Below are positions 36,140-47,758 of a DNA stretch of 64,000 bases, piece by piece. A program made the translations under genes and the position numbers. Numbering within the stretch: the first letter of the stretch is position 1; the number at the start of each line of letters is the position of its first letter. The notes below the pieces were generated by a model. It was not told the DNA's origin, did no database searches, and worked only from the letters and a program-made list of their open reading frames with translations. The stretch spans positions 6,014,001 through 6,078,000 of the forward strand of contig NC_003076.8 of NCBI RefSeq assembly GCF_000001735.4. Reading direction: 5' to 3'. This DNA is from Arabidopsis thaliana. Taxonomy: Eukaryota; Streptophyta; Magnoliopsida; Brassicales; Brassicaceae.

Positions 36140-36245
36140 TTCGAGGGACATGAGCGAGAGACAATAATTGGAGTTCAATCACCACGTGGATTTACGAAAG
36201 ACCACAATCACAGCAGGCGTCATTGTCAATTGTATTATTTCATTG
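36140..36245. promoter_or_regulatory. Second higher-GC island with a CACGTGG word
   Basis: A short island with ACCACGTGGA at 36181-36190 and a GCGTCATTGTCA word (bZIP half-site) at 36217-36228, in otherwise AT-rich DNA about 0.6 kb beyond the APY2 stop codon. It may be another conserved non-coding element. The overlapping 74-codon ORF looks accidental. Confidence 0.3.
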
Positions 36246-36798
36246 GAAACATATAAACATGCAAAACTGAAATGTTTTCCCAACAAGGCAAGAACACAAG
36301 TTTTTGGGCAGATTACGGTTCAATGAAAGTTGTCCCAAGCTATATAGATAACCAAAAAAATGATTATAGTTTTTGAATTAGTAATTAAATGTATAATTCT
36401 CAATTTAAATAACAATGATAAGAATATTTATCCTTGCAGGTTTAGTAGAGGATAAATTTATTTTAATTCTATAATTACAATGCTAGAGTTTAAAAATTAA
36501 TAAACTCCTGATTGCTGCTGGAAAAAATAATTTCATGAACAAATACGAGAAACACAAAAAGGTAAGAATGTTGCAATCTTTTCATAAAAGAGTACTCTAT
36601 TATACAAAAAAAGAATCAAAAATCTGGAAAAAAGTAAACATAAGTAACAAAACAATTTCTCTAAATAGGATATATTGTAATAAAAATGATAAGTACTATG
36701 CTTTAAGGATGGTAAAAATTTGAGGTAGAGAAAAAAAAAAAAATAGCTTTGGCAGAAATCAAAAGAATAAGGTTCTATGTAATTCCCAAAATGCCCCC

Positions 36799-39700
36799 TC
36801 ACGGTGAGGATACGGCCTCGATGGCGCTACCCAATGGCCACGCAGCTTCCACGGCTTGGTCTCCGTATTTGACCTTCTTCACTAACGTTATTGTCTGTGA
36901 TGGCTCCAATCCTGTTATATTTTTTACCCAAGAAAATACAAACATTAGACAAATGAAATACATATACAAAGACATTACAGAAACTTGGACCAGATCATCC
37001 TAAAATGTAACACTTTTTTCCTTCATGTATTTGGTGCATATGTTTAAGCAAATTCTAGTATCCTGAACCTAAAATAAATAGTGGATTCTCTTGAAAGTGA
37101 CTTGGTGTAAAAAGGGGAGAAACTTACCGAATCCATCAATGAGCAGAGTATATTGGTAAACGAGATCCATGCACAAGTAAGGCAAATTCTCTTCCTCCAC
37201 AAGTGGGAACGTTGATTTTCCCTCTTCCAGCTTCATACTACAAGCTTTCTTTGCTGCTTTCTCAAAGTCCATGGGACGAACTGTAGCAACAGGTTGCTTC
37301 GGGTCAACGAATCCAGCCTGTGTCATAATAATTAATACCATTATACCGAGATTAGCAAAGAAACCTGTTGTGTGTGAAAGATTTGATAAACTGTGTTTTT
37401 GGTTGAATTACCTCAGCAGCACGATCGAAGAAAAAAGAAGCAACAAACATATTCTTTTGACCACCACCTCGACCACCATTCCAGACTCCTCCGAATGTGC
37501 ATTTCATGTGTGTACACAGTGTATCATTCACTTTTAGTGCGTTGATGGTTATCCTTCGGCACTCGTCAAGACTCGCACCCGATTGTGAAGCAGGGGCTTT
37601 AAATTCTTTTCCTCCATACTTGTACATACCTACAGTGAATAAAGTATCTTAGAAGAAATCGAAAACTGTTGATCCAATATGCTAAGAGAATTTCTAGAAA
37701 AGGATGGCGAAGATAATGGCAATAATGAAAACATGTGTCATACGAGGAGAATTTCAGAGAACTCTAGTTTAAGAAAAAAAAAACAGCTCTCATGACAAAA
37801 CAATAATCTCTTACCATCATAGCCTGCCACGATGCAGGGGTTCTCTGAATCTTCAGAAACTTTCAAAATCTCTGCTCGAGCGGCCAGTAATCCGTAATGT
37901 AGGTAACTACAAGCACGAAAAAAGCCAATAACACCTCACATTAAAGATTTTGAATTAATAAAAATGTGTGCTAGCATGGAAGGAAGACCAAATATCTAAC
38001 TAGTACAGTGTCTAGAAGATATACAGATGACATAGAATAGCCTAAAACTGCCTCGCTCTTTGAGAGACGTAAGAGGTGACAAACCTGTGAACATAGAGGA
38101 AATACTTCCGTCCCTTCAGATACATCTCTCTGACATATGAATCCTCTCCTTCTAATGGTTTTGGTGCACTTGCAGCATCTTCCTCAGATATAGCATATGC
38201 CATTTGAACAGACCCCCCTCCAAGATCAACCACTCCTACCGTATCTGAGTATGGTTTTCCCAAGTTCCTTAGCAAGTAGTTAATTGTTACCTGCAAAGTT
38301 AAAGCCCATTAAGACAAAATGTCAGCTTGATTAGAGGTTGGTGAGAGTCCAACAGCTTGAGTTTTAATACTATTTTACATACTAGACTTTGAACTATTAC
38401 AATTGCCATAGTGAAACACTTCTTATTGAATAATTAAGAAACTAGAAAGGATACCAGTCCAGAATTTACTTCTCCGAATGGAGACGATGAATATAAAGGC
38501 ATAAACGCAGACACATGAGAAATACAGCAAGATGATTTCATATAAGACACGAACAAATGTGGGACAACATACCCACTGATAAGAACCTTCCTGGGTACCA
38601 TCCAGTACAGTAACAGCATTTGCCTCAGTTTTCAGCATGCTTCTATCTCTCAGGAGTTCCCTAACCTTATAAACAAAAGTATAATACAGTATAAGAGCTA
38701 AGTGACCTGGCGAATGTGCATGAAAAATTTATGGATATAAAATTACCGCTTGCAAAATGTTCTCAGATGCATCATGACCCAGCGTCCTCAAACCTGCAGT
38801 AGCCTGACAAGATTTAGAGAAGAAAAACATTTCAATTGATTCACAAAAAAACAACGATAATACAAGATAGCTTCAATTATTCTACGTAAGGAAAGAATTC
38901 GTTTCCATACCCCAACTCTGACATGTGTCTTTGGACGCAGCTCACGGGGAACAGAAGCTTCTGCTTTGTCAAGAAGAGACACCAAAGAGTTTGCTGCTTG
39001 TCGGGGATCAGTAGGATATGCGCTCAACCCTGGTTTTAGCTGAAATCAAATCAGTAAATAGCTTAGAGATAAAGTTCCAAGAAGCACCACTAAACTGCAA
39101 ATTAAACAAGAAATTCAAGCCACCGCAATGTGATGAAACTAGTAACTAAATGATGCAAGCGAGGTGAGTTCAAGTTTTATCTTAGAATTCCAGGAACACA
39201 GAGCACAAGTCAATAATATACATTGAAAGCAAAGTTCTAAGCTTCCCGTTTATCCTATTGAGCTTTACCTCAGGGCAAGAGATATTACCATGATCAAATC
39301 TAGAGGAGGATCAAATATTAAAAATCCTTCATCATCCAAACGAATAATCTTCTTCTAATCGTTTTCGAAATGCGTTCTAATGGCAAATTTCACATAATTT
39401 CAGTTTTTAAAGATCGTCGCATCAGGAGATAAAGTTTCATTGTATCTCAAACAAAGTCATATTAGCCCTATTCGATCCGTTGGGAGATGCAAGCTTCTTC
39501 ACCAAGCTCTAGCAAGTAAGCTACACAGTGCAAGCCTTTCCACACACAAACAACCATATTAACATAAAATAACACAAATGTACCACAAATCACCATAAGC
39601 AATGAATCAAATCTCGGGAATGACACAAAGATCTATCAAGCACTTATTAAGCCATAGATTATGATCCAGAAAGAGGAGAAAAAAACGAAACCAATGTATC

Positions 39701-40023
39701 ACCTGTAAGAAGAGCTCAAGTTCATTCCCAAGAGGAATAAGATCCAAATTCTGATCAAAACAGTAAACATGTACACGGCTACCAGAACTTCCAGCATCAA
39801 AAATCACAGCGTAATTCTTCGGACCTCTCGAATTAGGACCTCCTTTGCGATTATGCACAGAATACTCTTCAACGACGGAATCAGAAATCGATCTCCCAGG
39901 CATTAGCAGAAGAACGAGACCGATCAACACAATGGGAACCGAAATCACAAGTATAATCCCACGATGGCGTTGGATCTTGTCAGCAAGAGATTCGTGCCGT
40001 CCAATCCCACGCTTCGCCGTCAT
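36799..40023 (-). CDS. APY2: Apyrase 2, GDA1/CD39 nucleoside triphosphate-diphosphohydrolase
   Basis: Nine exons (40023-39703, 39039-38911, 38803-38747, 38665-38573, 38290-38085, 37906-37815, 37629-37412, 37317-37128, 36911-36799) give 472 residues, the known APY2 length. Role: removes phosphate from nucleoside tri- and diphosphates in the Golgi and possibly the apoplast; APY1 and APY2 are redundantly needed for growth and pollen germination. A type-II signal anchor lies at about residues 22-42 after a basic N-terminus ([16 protein letters not shown]). The apyrase conserved regions are intact: [14 protein letters not shown] (ACR1), ATAGLR (ACR2), TQEGSYQW (ACR3), [13 protein letters not shown] (ACR4) and the C-terminal [14 protein letters not shown]. 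The frame is open another 86 codons upstream to 40281 without an ATG, so 40023 is chosen as start. Confidence 0.96.
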
Positions 40024-41197
40024 CTTACCTCCGTCAACAGAGTCGGATGTAGGAGAATGGTTACCAGACTCCAGGAGCTCAGTGGAAGAAGGCGAACGGT
40101 AGCGTATCTTACCGTTGCCGTTGCCGGTACCGGAGGACGCCGTGGTCTGCGGCGGATCCTGTAACGGCTCCAGATCGACGGTGAATTTGGGAAAGCGGCT
40201 TGAATCGCCGGATTTGATCTGGAATCCGAAGCTTGTGTGTGCTTCAGATCTGAATTTTGTATGAGAGAGCGATGGATGCAAACAAAAGACGTTATGGGTT
40301 ACGATTGCGGGAGATGGGTAACTCCCAACTATGTTTAACTCTCACAATGAGCTTACGCATAAATTAGTTAAAGTTGATTTTTTTTTATATTGAAATTAAA
40401 CAGTAGTAATAAATACCAAAATATTTAATTAAGTACTTCCTCTGTTTTAATTTATTTGTATTTTAAAGTTTTTGTTGAAAAATAAATGCTATTCATTAAT
40501 ATTTTTTTGCAAAAATTTATGATTATTTATTTCTTTTGATTATATTGGTATTATGCAGAATATTTTGTTATTGGTTGCATATATTATTTTAAATAAAAAA
40601 TGACGTTATAGTATAAAAAAGATAAACAATTTACATAATTTATGTAGTGTCTTAACTTTTTATGTGTATGCAAAATTCTTAAATTATAAATAAATTGAAA
40701 CGAAGGGATTATCACTAATATTTTCACTAACAACTCCTAATTTTTCATGAGATTTTTAATTTGACTGTTTACTTTTTATATTTATTTTTTTTGCAATTTT
40801 GTGATAGTGAAACTTGGTTGAATCGAACTTGGTATAATTTGATAAAAATCAAAGCTAAGTGGATATCAAAACCATATAAACCTGAGCTGTATGAAATTCG
40901 GTTTGAGTACTCTGGTTAATAGAAGTTGTAAATCGAAAACATGAACCTTAACCGGATTAACCCACCCTGACTCTCCTTCACGTACCGAACTTAACCAATA
41001 CTACTCAACCGGACGAGAGTGAATTTGTAGATTACGCACTAACCGAGAAAATGTGAATCCATAAATTTTAAAAAGAAACGAATTTTTTTTTTGGGCTATA
41101 AACTATAAATTAAGTACAAATACGACAACAGCATAAAACATACAACAAATGGGATTATGATTCATGAAATTTTTACTTAGATTTTTCCATTTTTTTC
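40024..41197. promoter_or_regulatory. APY2 leader and promoter; 3' flank of SIP1;2
   Basis: The first 260 bp (40024-40281) are the leader: GC-rich, in frame with APY2, with no ATG and no stop. From 40360 to 40800 the DNA is AT-rich and homopolymeric. The block 40860-41040 has ACCGG words. No gene was seen. Confidence 0.45.
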
Positions 41198-42407
41198 TCA
41201 AGCTTTCTTCTGTTTTTTCTGAACCAGAGGTGGAGCCGGAAATATAATTCTAAAGAGCATCGCAGATAAAATAGCTCCGGTGTAGGAGCTGATCCAATAC
41301 ACATAAAAATGGTCCCATGTGTTGTGAGACTTGTAGATATATGCCCACCCAAACGCCTGCATCACAATATATACCACAAGACTATATATCAAGATTCATT
41401 TCAAAATGTAATAAAAATGAATTAACAATTCTTGAGTAGGACGAGTATGAACTTACAATGGCAGGATTCATGAATGGTCTAGTGAATTTAGAACCTACGA
41501 CAAACACCGATACGGTAGCGAGTGCGAGCAAGAACGTTTTCGCGAGCAGTTTTCGAGGACCTCTTAGGATAATTAGTAAAACCAAAAATGTAACACTAAA
41601 ACTTAGGACCACTTCAGAAATAGCTCCATTGTGTGCACCAAATTGCAATGAAGGCTTTCCTCCAATCCTAGTCTTATACTTTTCCGGTATCATCTCCATG
41701 ATCGTTATCGCACCGCCTGCCGCACCAATTGCCTAAGATATATAAAAGGTTACATTACATATGGAAACAAATATGCCAGTGGGTACTTGGGCCAAAATCT
41801 CCAATTAAAAAAGTTTGTACGTTATTCAAAAACACACATGGACCACACACAATAAACTTCACATAGATCCAACAAACAAAGAAAATACATTGCTCTAACA
41901 ACAAAATAAATGTAAAGAAATTCATAAACAATGTGTAAGGATAAAACTTTAATAGATTCTTATTCGAAGAGACAAGACACAAAAGCAAATACTCATATGA
42001 AAAGATGTCACAAGTATATGAACAAAAATCTTTCTGTTCAGAACAAAATAAAGAACAAGAAGAAGAAGTTGGTTTGGTTTCAAAAGCTAGCTTAGATCAT
42101 AAACACACACCTGAGCAGGAGATCTAATGGCCAAGGAGAAGAGAGAATCACTGGAAACACCGGCGGTATAAAACGCTGCGTTTCCACAAGGATTGAAGCT
42201 AGCACCACCAAGAACGTTTCCAATAACCGTAAAAATCGAGATGGAGACAAAAACAACCAACGTTGAGATCACAAGAGGAGCCCAAGTGATACCATGAAAC
42301 CCTACGGCGGAAACAATCGCCGCCGTCTGTATCCCAAACGTCGCCGAGAGAATAACCCACAAAAAGGTTATCACCATATCACCTAACGCCGATTTTACCG
42401 CACTCAT
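41198..42407 (-). CDS. SIP1;2: Small basic intrinsic protein aquaporin SIP1;2
   Basis: Three exons (42407-42111, 41732-41457, 41356-41198) encode 243 residues, full length for a SIP aquaporin. Role: water channel of the endoplasmic reticulum membrane. The first NPA box is changed to NPC (residues 72-74) and the second is a normal NPA (188-190). NPC in loop B is the signature that separates SIP1;2 from SIP1;1 and SIP2;1 as I recall them. Six hydrophobic helices can be traced (for example MVITFLWVILSATFG, PLVISTLVVFVSISI, SFSVTFLVLLIIL). The C-terminus is Lys-rich (VQKKQKKA), a feature of SIPs and a possible ER-retention signal. Intron phases are all 0. Confidence 0.95.
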
Positions 42408-43772
42408 CGTAAGTATCGTTTTTTTTTCTTTTTCTTGAACGTTTGGGTTTAAGAAGATTGTTTTCTTCTTGTTGAAAAGAATATATTTATCAGTCCACTC
42501 AAAACTAATATTCTTTTTTTATATAGAAGGAAGATATGTATGACTATGAGTGACTCACCTAACGGTTAGCTGAATTTTGTAGAAATGTAGATAGACTATC
42601 CCAAATTTATATAGAAAACAAATATACTTTTGTAACTCTTAGAAAAAGATAATTGAAAAGTTTGTAGAGAAAAAGATGAAATCCTTATGCTCTGATTAAC
42701 ATAGAGGGCCTGTTTAATTCCAAAATGGGTTTGTTGTACAAAATATGTAATGAGTTCATTTCCATATTCTCTGCCACCTCAAATGACCATGGTTCCTTTT
42801 TGGTGAGCTCTGACTATGGAAAGTCTATACTGCTTTTTTTCTTTTTCCTTTTTAGTGTACTAGTGTACAAATTATAATGATCAAATGAATGTAGACACTA
42901 TTGAGAACAGATACATGTAAAAATTAACTTATAGGAATTGAGCACAAACAAAAACCTTTTTTCTTTCCTTTTTCCAGTATATATTAGAGTAAAAAAAAAT
43001 GATATACATAGGCTGGTATATAGTCAAGATATTATAAAAAAAGAAAAAAAAAGGACAGAACCTAAACGAGAAACATAATTTATGGTTCTGCAGAAAGTAT
43101 ACCCAAGAGGCCAAGACCCCCTCTTGGGACGAAAAAGAGAGAGTTTGTTGCATTTCTTGATATTCAAGTAATGAGATCGCATGTTATTATTAGCATAAAT
43201 TCGTTAAACGATATTAGCTAAAAGAATTAGGATATGCTTATGAGCATAAGTATCAGGGGTCGGCCCTGAGATTTTATTGTTATCTAACCTTAGAACCCAA
43301 ACTTGTGGTCTGTTTAGCCAAGGTTAAGAAAGAAAGGTTAACCAAACCATTGCTGACTATTGGACTCTAGATAGGCCCAGCCCAGTGCGAAACCATACAA
43401 ATTTTTTTGTTTTCCTTTTGTATCTCCTCTACATAATTTTTTTTTTCAAATTGATGTGTTTGGAATTATTGGGCCACAAAATAAATGTCTTTAGTTTTTT
43501 GAAAAATTATTAACTATTATTCGTTTATTTTTTTGACATCATTATTATTCGTTTGGTATAGCCCTGTGCCTATTGGATTTATTTTTATAAAAATAACATG
43601 AAAAACTTGTAAACTTTCCTTTTTGTATATTTATATATATCCAAAACTAATCCAAATTAGATAATATTCAATAGTCGGTTCTCAATCATACTCCACTTTA
43701 TATAAACCTCATTAGAGGAGGTTCATAATTAATTCTCTCTCATTTGACTCGAGGAAATTTCAGAAGAAGAAG
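42408..43772. other. Intergenic: SIP1;2 promoter and ANAC088-type gene promoter
   Basis: AT-rich DNA. The SIP1;2 leader occupies about 42408-42500. TATATAAACC-like sequence near 43700 and a leader at 43725-43772 serve the plus-strand gene on the right. No coding frame is credible; the minus ORF at 42929 is Phe-rich noise. Confidence 0.4.
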
Positions 43773-44216
43773 ATGATGCCGATGACTGAAGAATTTTACG
43801 ATGAAGAGGAAGAGCTTGGTTGCTTTAGATTTAATCCTTCAGAAGAAGAACTCATACTCGATTATCTTCTACCAAAGCTTGGCTTCCACCAACCAAACAC
43901 GATATATTTGTTAGAAGACAGGGACAACATCTACGCCAAAGAGCCGTGGCGGCTTAATCACACAGAGAATGATATCTTTGAACCTAACGAGTGGTTTTAT
44001 TTCGTGAAAAGGACAAATCGCAAAGTTAAAGGTTGGAAAGCCACTGGAGAGTTAAAAGATGTCGTGTCGAAGAAAACCGGTGAAGTGATCGGGAAGAAGA
44101 GGAATCTCAGGTTCTACGTTGAAGGTGATGAGAGCAAAACGAGTGGTTGGACCATGAGGGAGTATTCTTCCATTGGCAATCAAAACCAACGTCTCTGCCA
44201 CCTTAAAGGACCATGA
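43773..44216 (+). CDS. NAC088: Reduced NAC-domain protein (ANAC088, At5g18300 type)
   Basis: A single 147-codon frame starts MMPMTEEFYDEEEE and shows a diverged NAC domain. Subdomain A reads CFRFNPSEEELILDYLL in place of the usual [28 protein letters not shown] and GWKATGELKDVV match subdomains B-C, and KKRNLRFYVEGDESK with WTMREYSS matches D. The domain stops after about 140 residues and there is no C-terminal activation region. No intron is needed, unlike the usual three-exon NAC genes. It could be a short NAC that dimerises and modulates others, or a gene losing function; the frame is clean with no internal stop. A TATATAAACC box lies about 70 bp upstream. Protein annotations may add exons that I cannot see. 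Confidence 0.75.
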   Translation: MMPMTEEFYDEEEELGCFRFNPSEEELILDYLLPKLGFHQPNTIYLLEDRDNIYAKEPWRLNHTENDIFEPNEWFYFVKRTNRKVKGWKATGELKDVVSKKTGEVIGKKRNLRFYVEGDESKTSGWTMREYSSIGNQNQRLCHLKGP

Positions 44217-47200
44217 TTCTGTTTGGTGAATATCCCTCAAAAATATGATGATTATGGAAAACGATGACTTCTTTTTTTTTTTTTTTTTTCTAAAGGTAGT
44301 TACGTTACTCATCATCATTTTATTTCGTTGTGTTTCGTTTGAAGATTCTCCCGTATTCTTATATCTTTATTAGTATACACATTATAAGTCAAGGATCTGA
44401 GAGTCTCAATGTTTTCTTGTTTATTTAATTAAAGATTATTCAAGTTTTTTATGAGGAGCTTTGCAGCTCTTCGCATGTTACTTTTTTCATAGATAACAAT
44501 AATGGTTTCCTTTTTTTTCCGAGGAAGACAGTACGTATTATTCATATAATGTATGAAAATATAATGAGATATTAATATTTTCTTGAGAAATATATGAAAT
44601 AAAGCTTGTATCTAAACTCTAAATCCAAACCCTAGAGTAGAAGAGGTAAACATGTTTCAACAAACTTTTATGATAAGAACTTATCTTTTGTACGTAGTAT
44701 ATATCAACAAAAAAGGAAGTTTGCTAGTTTTCTTGCTCTATTTAGTCAATCTATAAAAGATGAAAAAAAAAAAACGATATTGCTATTTGATTTCCTATAT
44801 TTTTGTATGAATTGATTGTAGAGGATTCTTCTTCTTCTGAACATATTGTAGTAATATATATATTTTTAAAGAAATATTAGATCGAATCTCACAAACGGAA
44901 GAATCTTTCCACGTTTTGAGGAATACGGTCTGTCACTGTCACCTACACATATGAAATATAAGTCTGTTTAGGGTTTTTAGCGTCGGTCTTCAGATTTTGT
45001 TGGAATAGGATGTCCTAAACATCAAAGATCTAAAAATTAAATCAAAATTGAAGAAAAAACCTTAGATACAGATCTATTTTTGGACATTTAGTCACTCTTT
45101 TGGACGCTTCTTTGGACACACAAACACACATACCTTAGACACATTTTTCAAACATTTAAAATTTTAGATCCTCTATATTTGGATCCCATCATTGGACAAT
45201 GTCAAATATAAATCTAGTTCAAATGTCTATTTGTAAATTTTTTATTGTAAAATATGGATCCCATTGTTGTAGATGCTCTAAGGGAAAATACGTATGGTCA
45301 ATTTTGTCAAGATTGAGAAAGAAAAGTTGAACCATATATAATATAACTTAACATTGATTATGTTTTTCTTGTGGTATGTTTTGTTGTTTTGTTGTTTTTA
45401 GTTGTAGTTTTCAGTCTTACTCTCTTCTTTGTTTGATTGTTTCCCTATTAATCGCTGATGCAATTCAAAAATGGTATAAATATTTAACGTTATAAATTAA
45501 TATAAGGTGAGCAGGAAAGCTTTATATTTCTTTATTACTTGCAAGTTTCATTACTTGTATTTCATTTCAATATTTATAGGATAAAGTTTTATAACATAAA
45601 AAATATAGTAGCTTCAACTTTTGTTATTATATAGTCTATGCAAAACCATTTTAAACCGACAGATAAATGCACACAACTGACAAATTTGTTGTTGGTTGAG
45701 GTATGGATTGGCAGCAAAAAGGAACTTTTAAAAATGTGAACTTTGACTGTGAATCTCCCAAAAACTCCCAACTTCTTCACCGTCATCGTCAAGCTTACGC
45801 CAACCACTTAATTTATTACACATAGACTATCATTTTTCTAGAGACAACCCATAAACAATAAAGCTACTTTTTCAAATGTAACCCCCATATTCTTTTTGTT
45901 TTGCTTTGTCAATAAATGTAAAGCCATTTTTTATTTTGTAACTGAAACATTTTCATTACTATTTGGCTAAATTAGCTAAACTTTTCTTCAATCGTTTGGC
46001 TCACGCTTCTTTTTTTTTTTTTTTAACGCGTGCGTTTAATTAATCTAAATGCAAACCATAAATCTATAAATACTTTTTACTAAAGAGAGTCAGTTACTCA
46101 AATGGTGAATAGCTTTATCATTCAGTAGCTACAATTTACGGGAAAAGAAGTAATGGTATCCAAATATTTAATTTATAGTGCTCTGAAAGATTCACCATAT
46201 ATTGAAAAACTAGAAATAGAATTTTTCTATTACCATTTTAATTATGGTAGACAATGTAAAGCTCATGTTTTTTTTCTTCCCAAATCTTGAAAATGAGTTG
46301 TTTAGATTTTTAAACTAATAGATGTAGTATTTTTTCCAAAGTCAATAGCCATGGTTTAGTTACAGAAAATAAAATGGCTACGATTTGGTCAAATGATTTA
46401 TGGCTTGTAGATTAATATTCGATATTTAAAATTACGAGGATCATAAACAAATGGATTGAATAGGACTATAGGAGTGATTCATTTTCTAATTTTCCCATTG
46501 GGAAAATAGCAACTAGGTCAACGACAAAGAAAAGTCAAGACTTGTTTATTTCTGAATTCTGACCGTATATCACTCCACGAGGCCAGGCTCCTGCAACTCA
46601 AACGTCTGGTTTCAGTTTGGACCAATAAATAATTTTAGAGTTTATATCTTCTAAAATCAAATGTAGAATTTGCATGGATTATATATGGAGATATTACTAG
46701 TTTAAGATATCCTATAATACCAAAGTCATCCTCAAATGTAAACACTGAACTGTTTCCATTTATTAGTATAGACTCATTGATTGAAAATAATGGAAAACTA
46801 TAGATGATGATAAATAAGGAAACATCAAAGAGCTAAGTATTTATAATAGCTAATAATTAAAAATTATATCCATCATAAACAAAATTCAGGAATTCCCATG
46901 TGAAAAGAAAAGTGGACCGACAATATAATAGTCAATCATCACAAATAGTAAGAACGTAACATAGCGTTAGATGCGTATTCATATAACATTATGAAATGCT
47001 AACTGATTGATTTTTTCTCTTTTTAATAAAGTGGACATCTTTGTCAACAAAATGGGTAGATTTTTTTTTAATGAACTGTAACGTAAAGTAAATGTGTCAC
47101 TGACAAAACCTAATTAATAAAAGCCGTGGACTATAGCGCGTTTCTTCTCTCCTTTTTCACACCTTCCCCTGCACTCTTCACTTTTGGTTTTTGTTTTTCT

Positions 47201-47758
47201 TCTATTATAATGGTTTAATAAAATATATATAGTCTATATAATATAATATAATATGTAACAATGAAGTTTTGTATTCGAGTTTTTATCCAACAAAAATCAG
47301 GAAAATAGCTAACTGTTTTTTACTAGTAAATTTCTGATTACAACTTTTAAAAAATATATAACACTTATTGTTTACTTTGAATTTTCATATCAAGGTGACC
47401 TAGTAGGGATTGAACTGAAGTAAACTTATAAACACATAATTTTTTGGAAACGTAAGAACTTGAATTTGTGATCTATCCAATTGTTTTTTTTTCAATCAAT
47501 CCAACTTAGAAGAGACTCTACTCTCCACTAGTTGTAATTAAAAAAACAAAAACAATTAATAAAATGAAGAAATAAAACTTTGTATATCTCTCATAAAGTC
47601 GACTATTTAGACTTTTAGAGGTAAGGACAATATCTTCTTTGCTTACATACCCCACTCTTGTTATAAAAGACAGTAACCTTTCTTGAGATCACTCTTTCTT
47701 ATTTGTGTGTTAGTGCATTGAGAGAGAGAGAGAGAGATAGAAAGAGAAAGAAATCGTC
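44217..47758. other. 3.5-kb intergenic region, no gene seen
   Basis: AT-rich throughout. T-runs lie at 44272-44289 and 46011-46024. The segment about 44990-45290 has a transposon-like look: its right end, agatgctctaa at 45270-45280, resembles the terminal word common in plant MITE-type repeats, and TGGATCCCAT occurs at 45181-45190 and 45247-45256. Neither end could be confirmed. A slightly GC-richer block at 45690-45810 and another at 46500-46620 show no family similarity. The last 100 bp carry a GA microsatellite (47719-47737) in the leader of the NOI-type gene. Confidence 0.4.

Larger units (their letters stand above)
30121..36798. other. Gene desert between ANAC087 and APY2
   Basis: No frame longer than about 135 codons occurs, and those present have random, AT-driven composition (Tyr, Ile, Phe and Lys). 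The visible content is several islands of higher complexity with known plant regulatory words (listed separately), a (TA) microsatellite, an (ATG) run at 32710-32727, and simple A/T tracts. No transposase, reverse transcriptase or terminal repeats were recognised. The right end (36530-36798) is the 3' flank of APY2. Confidence 0.5.

Noticed and set aside
44990..45290. Possible MITE
   Set aside because: Only one terminal-like word seen; no inverted partner or target-site duplication could be fixed, so it is mentioned only in the spacer entry.
45589..45807. 72-codon minus ORF in a slightly GC-richer block
   Set aside because: No homology recognised, no splice context and a single short frame.
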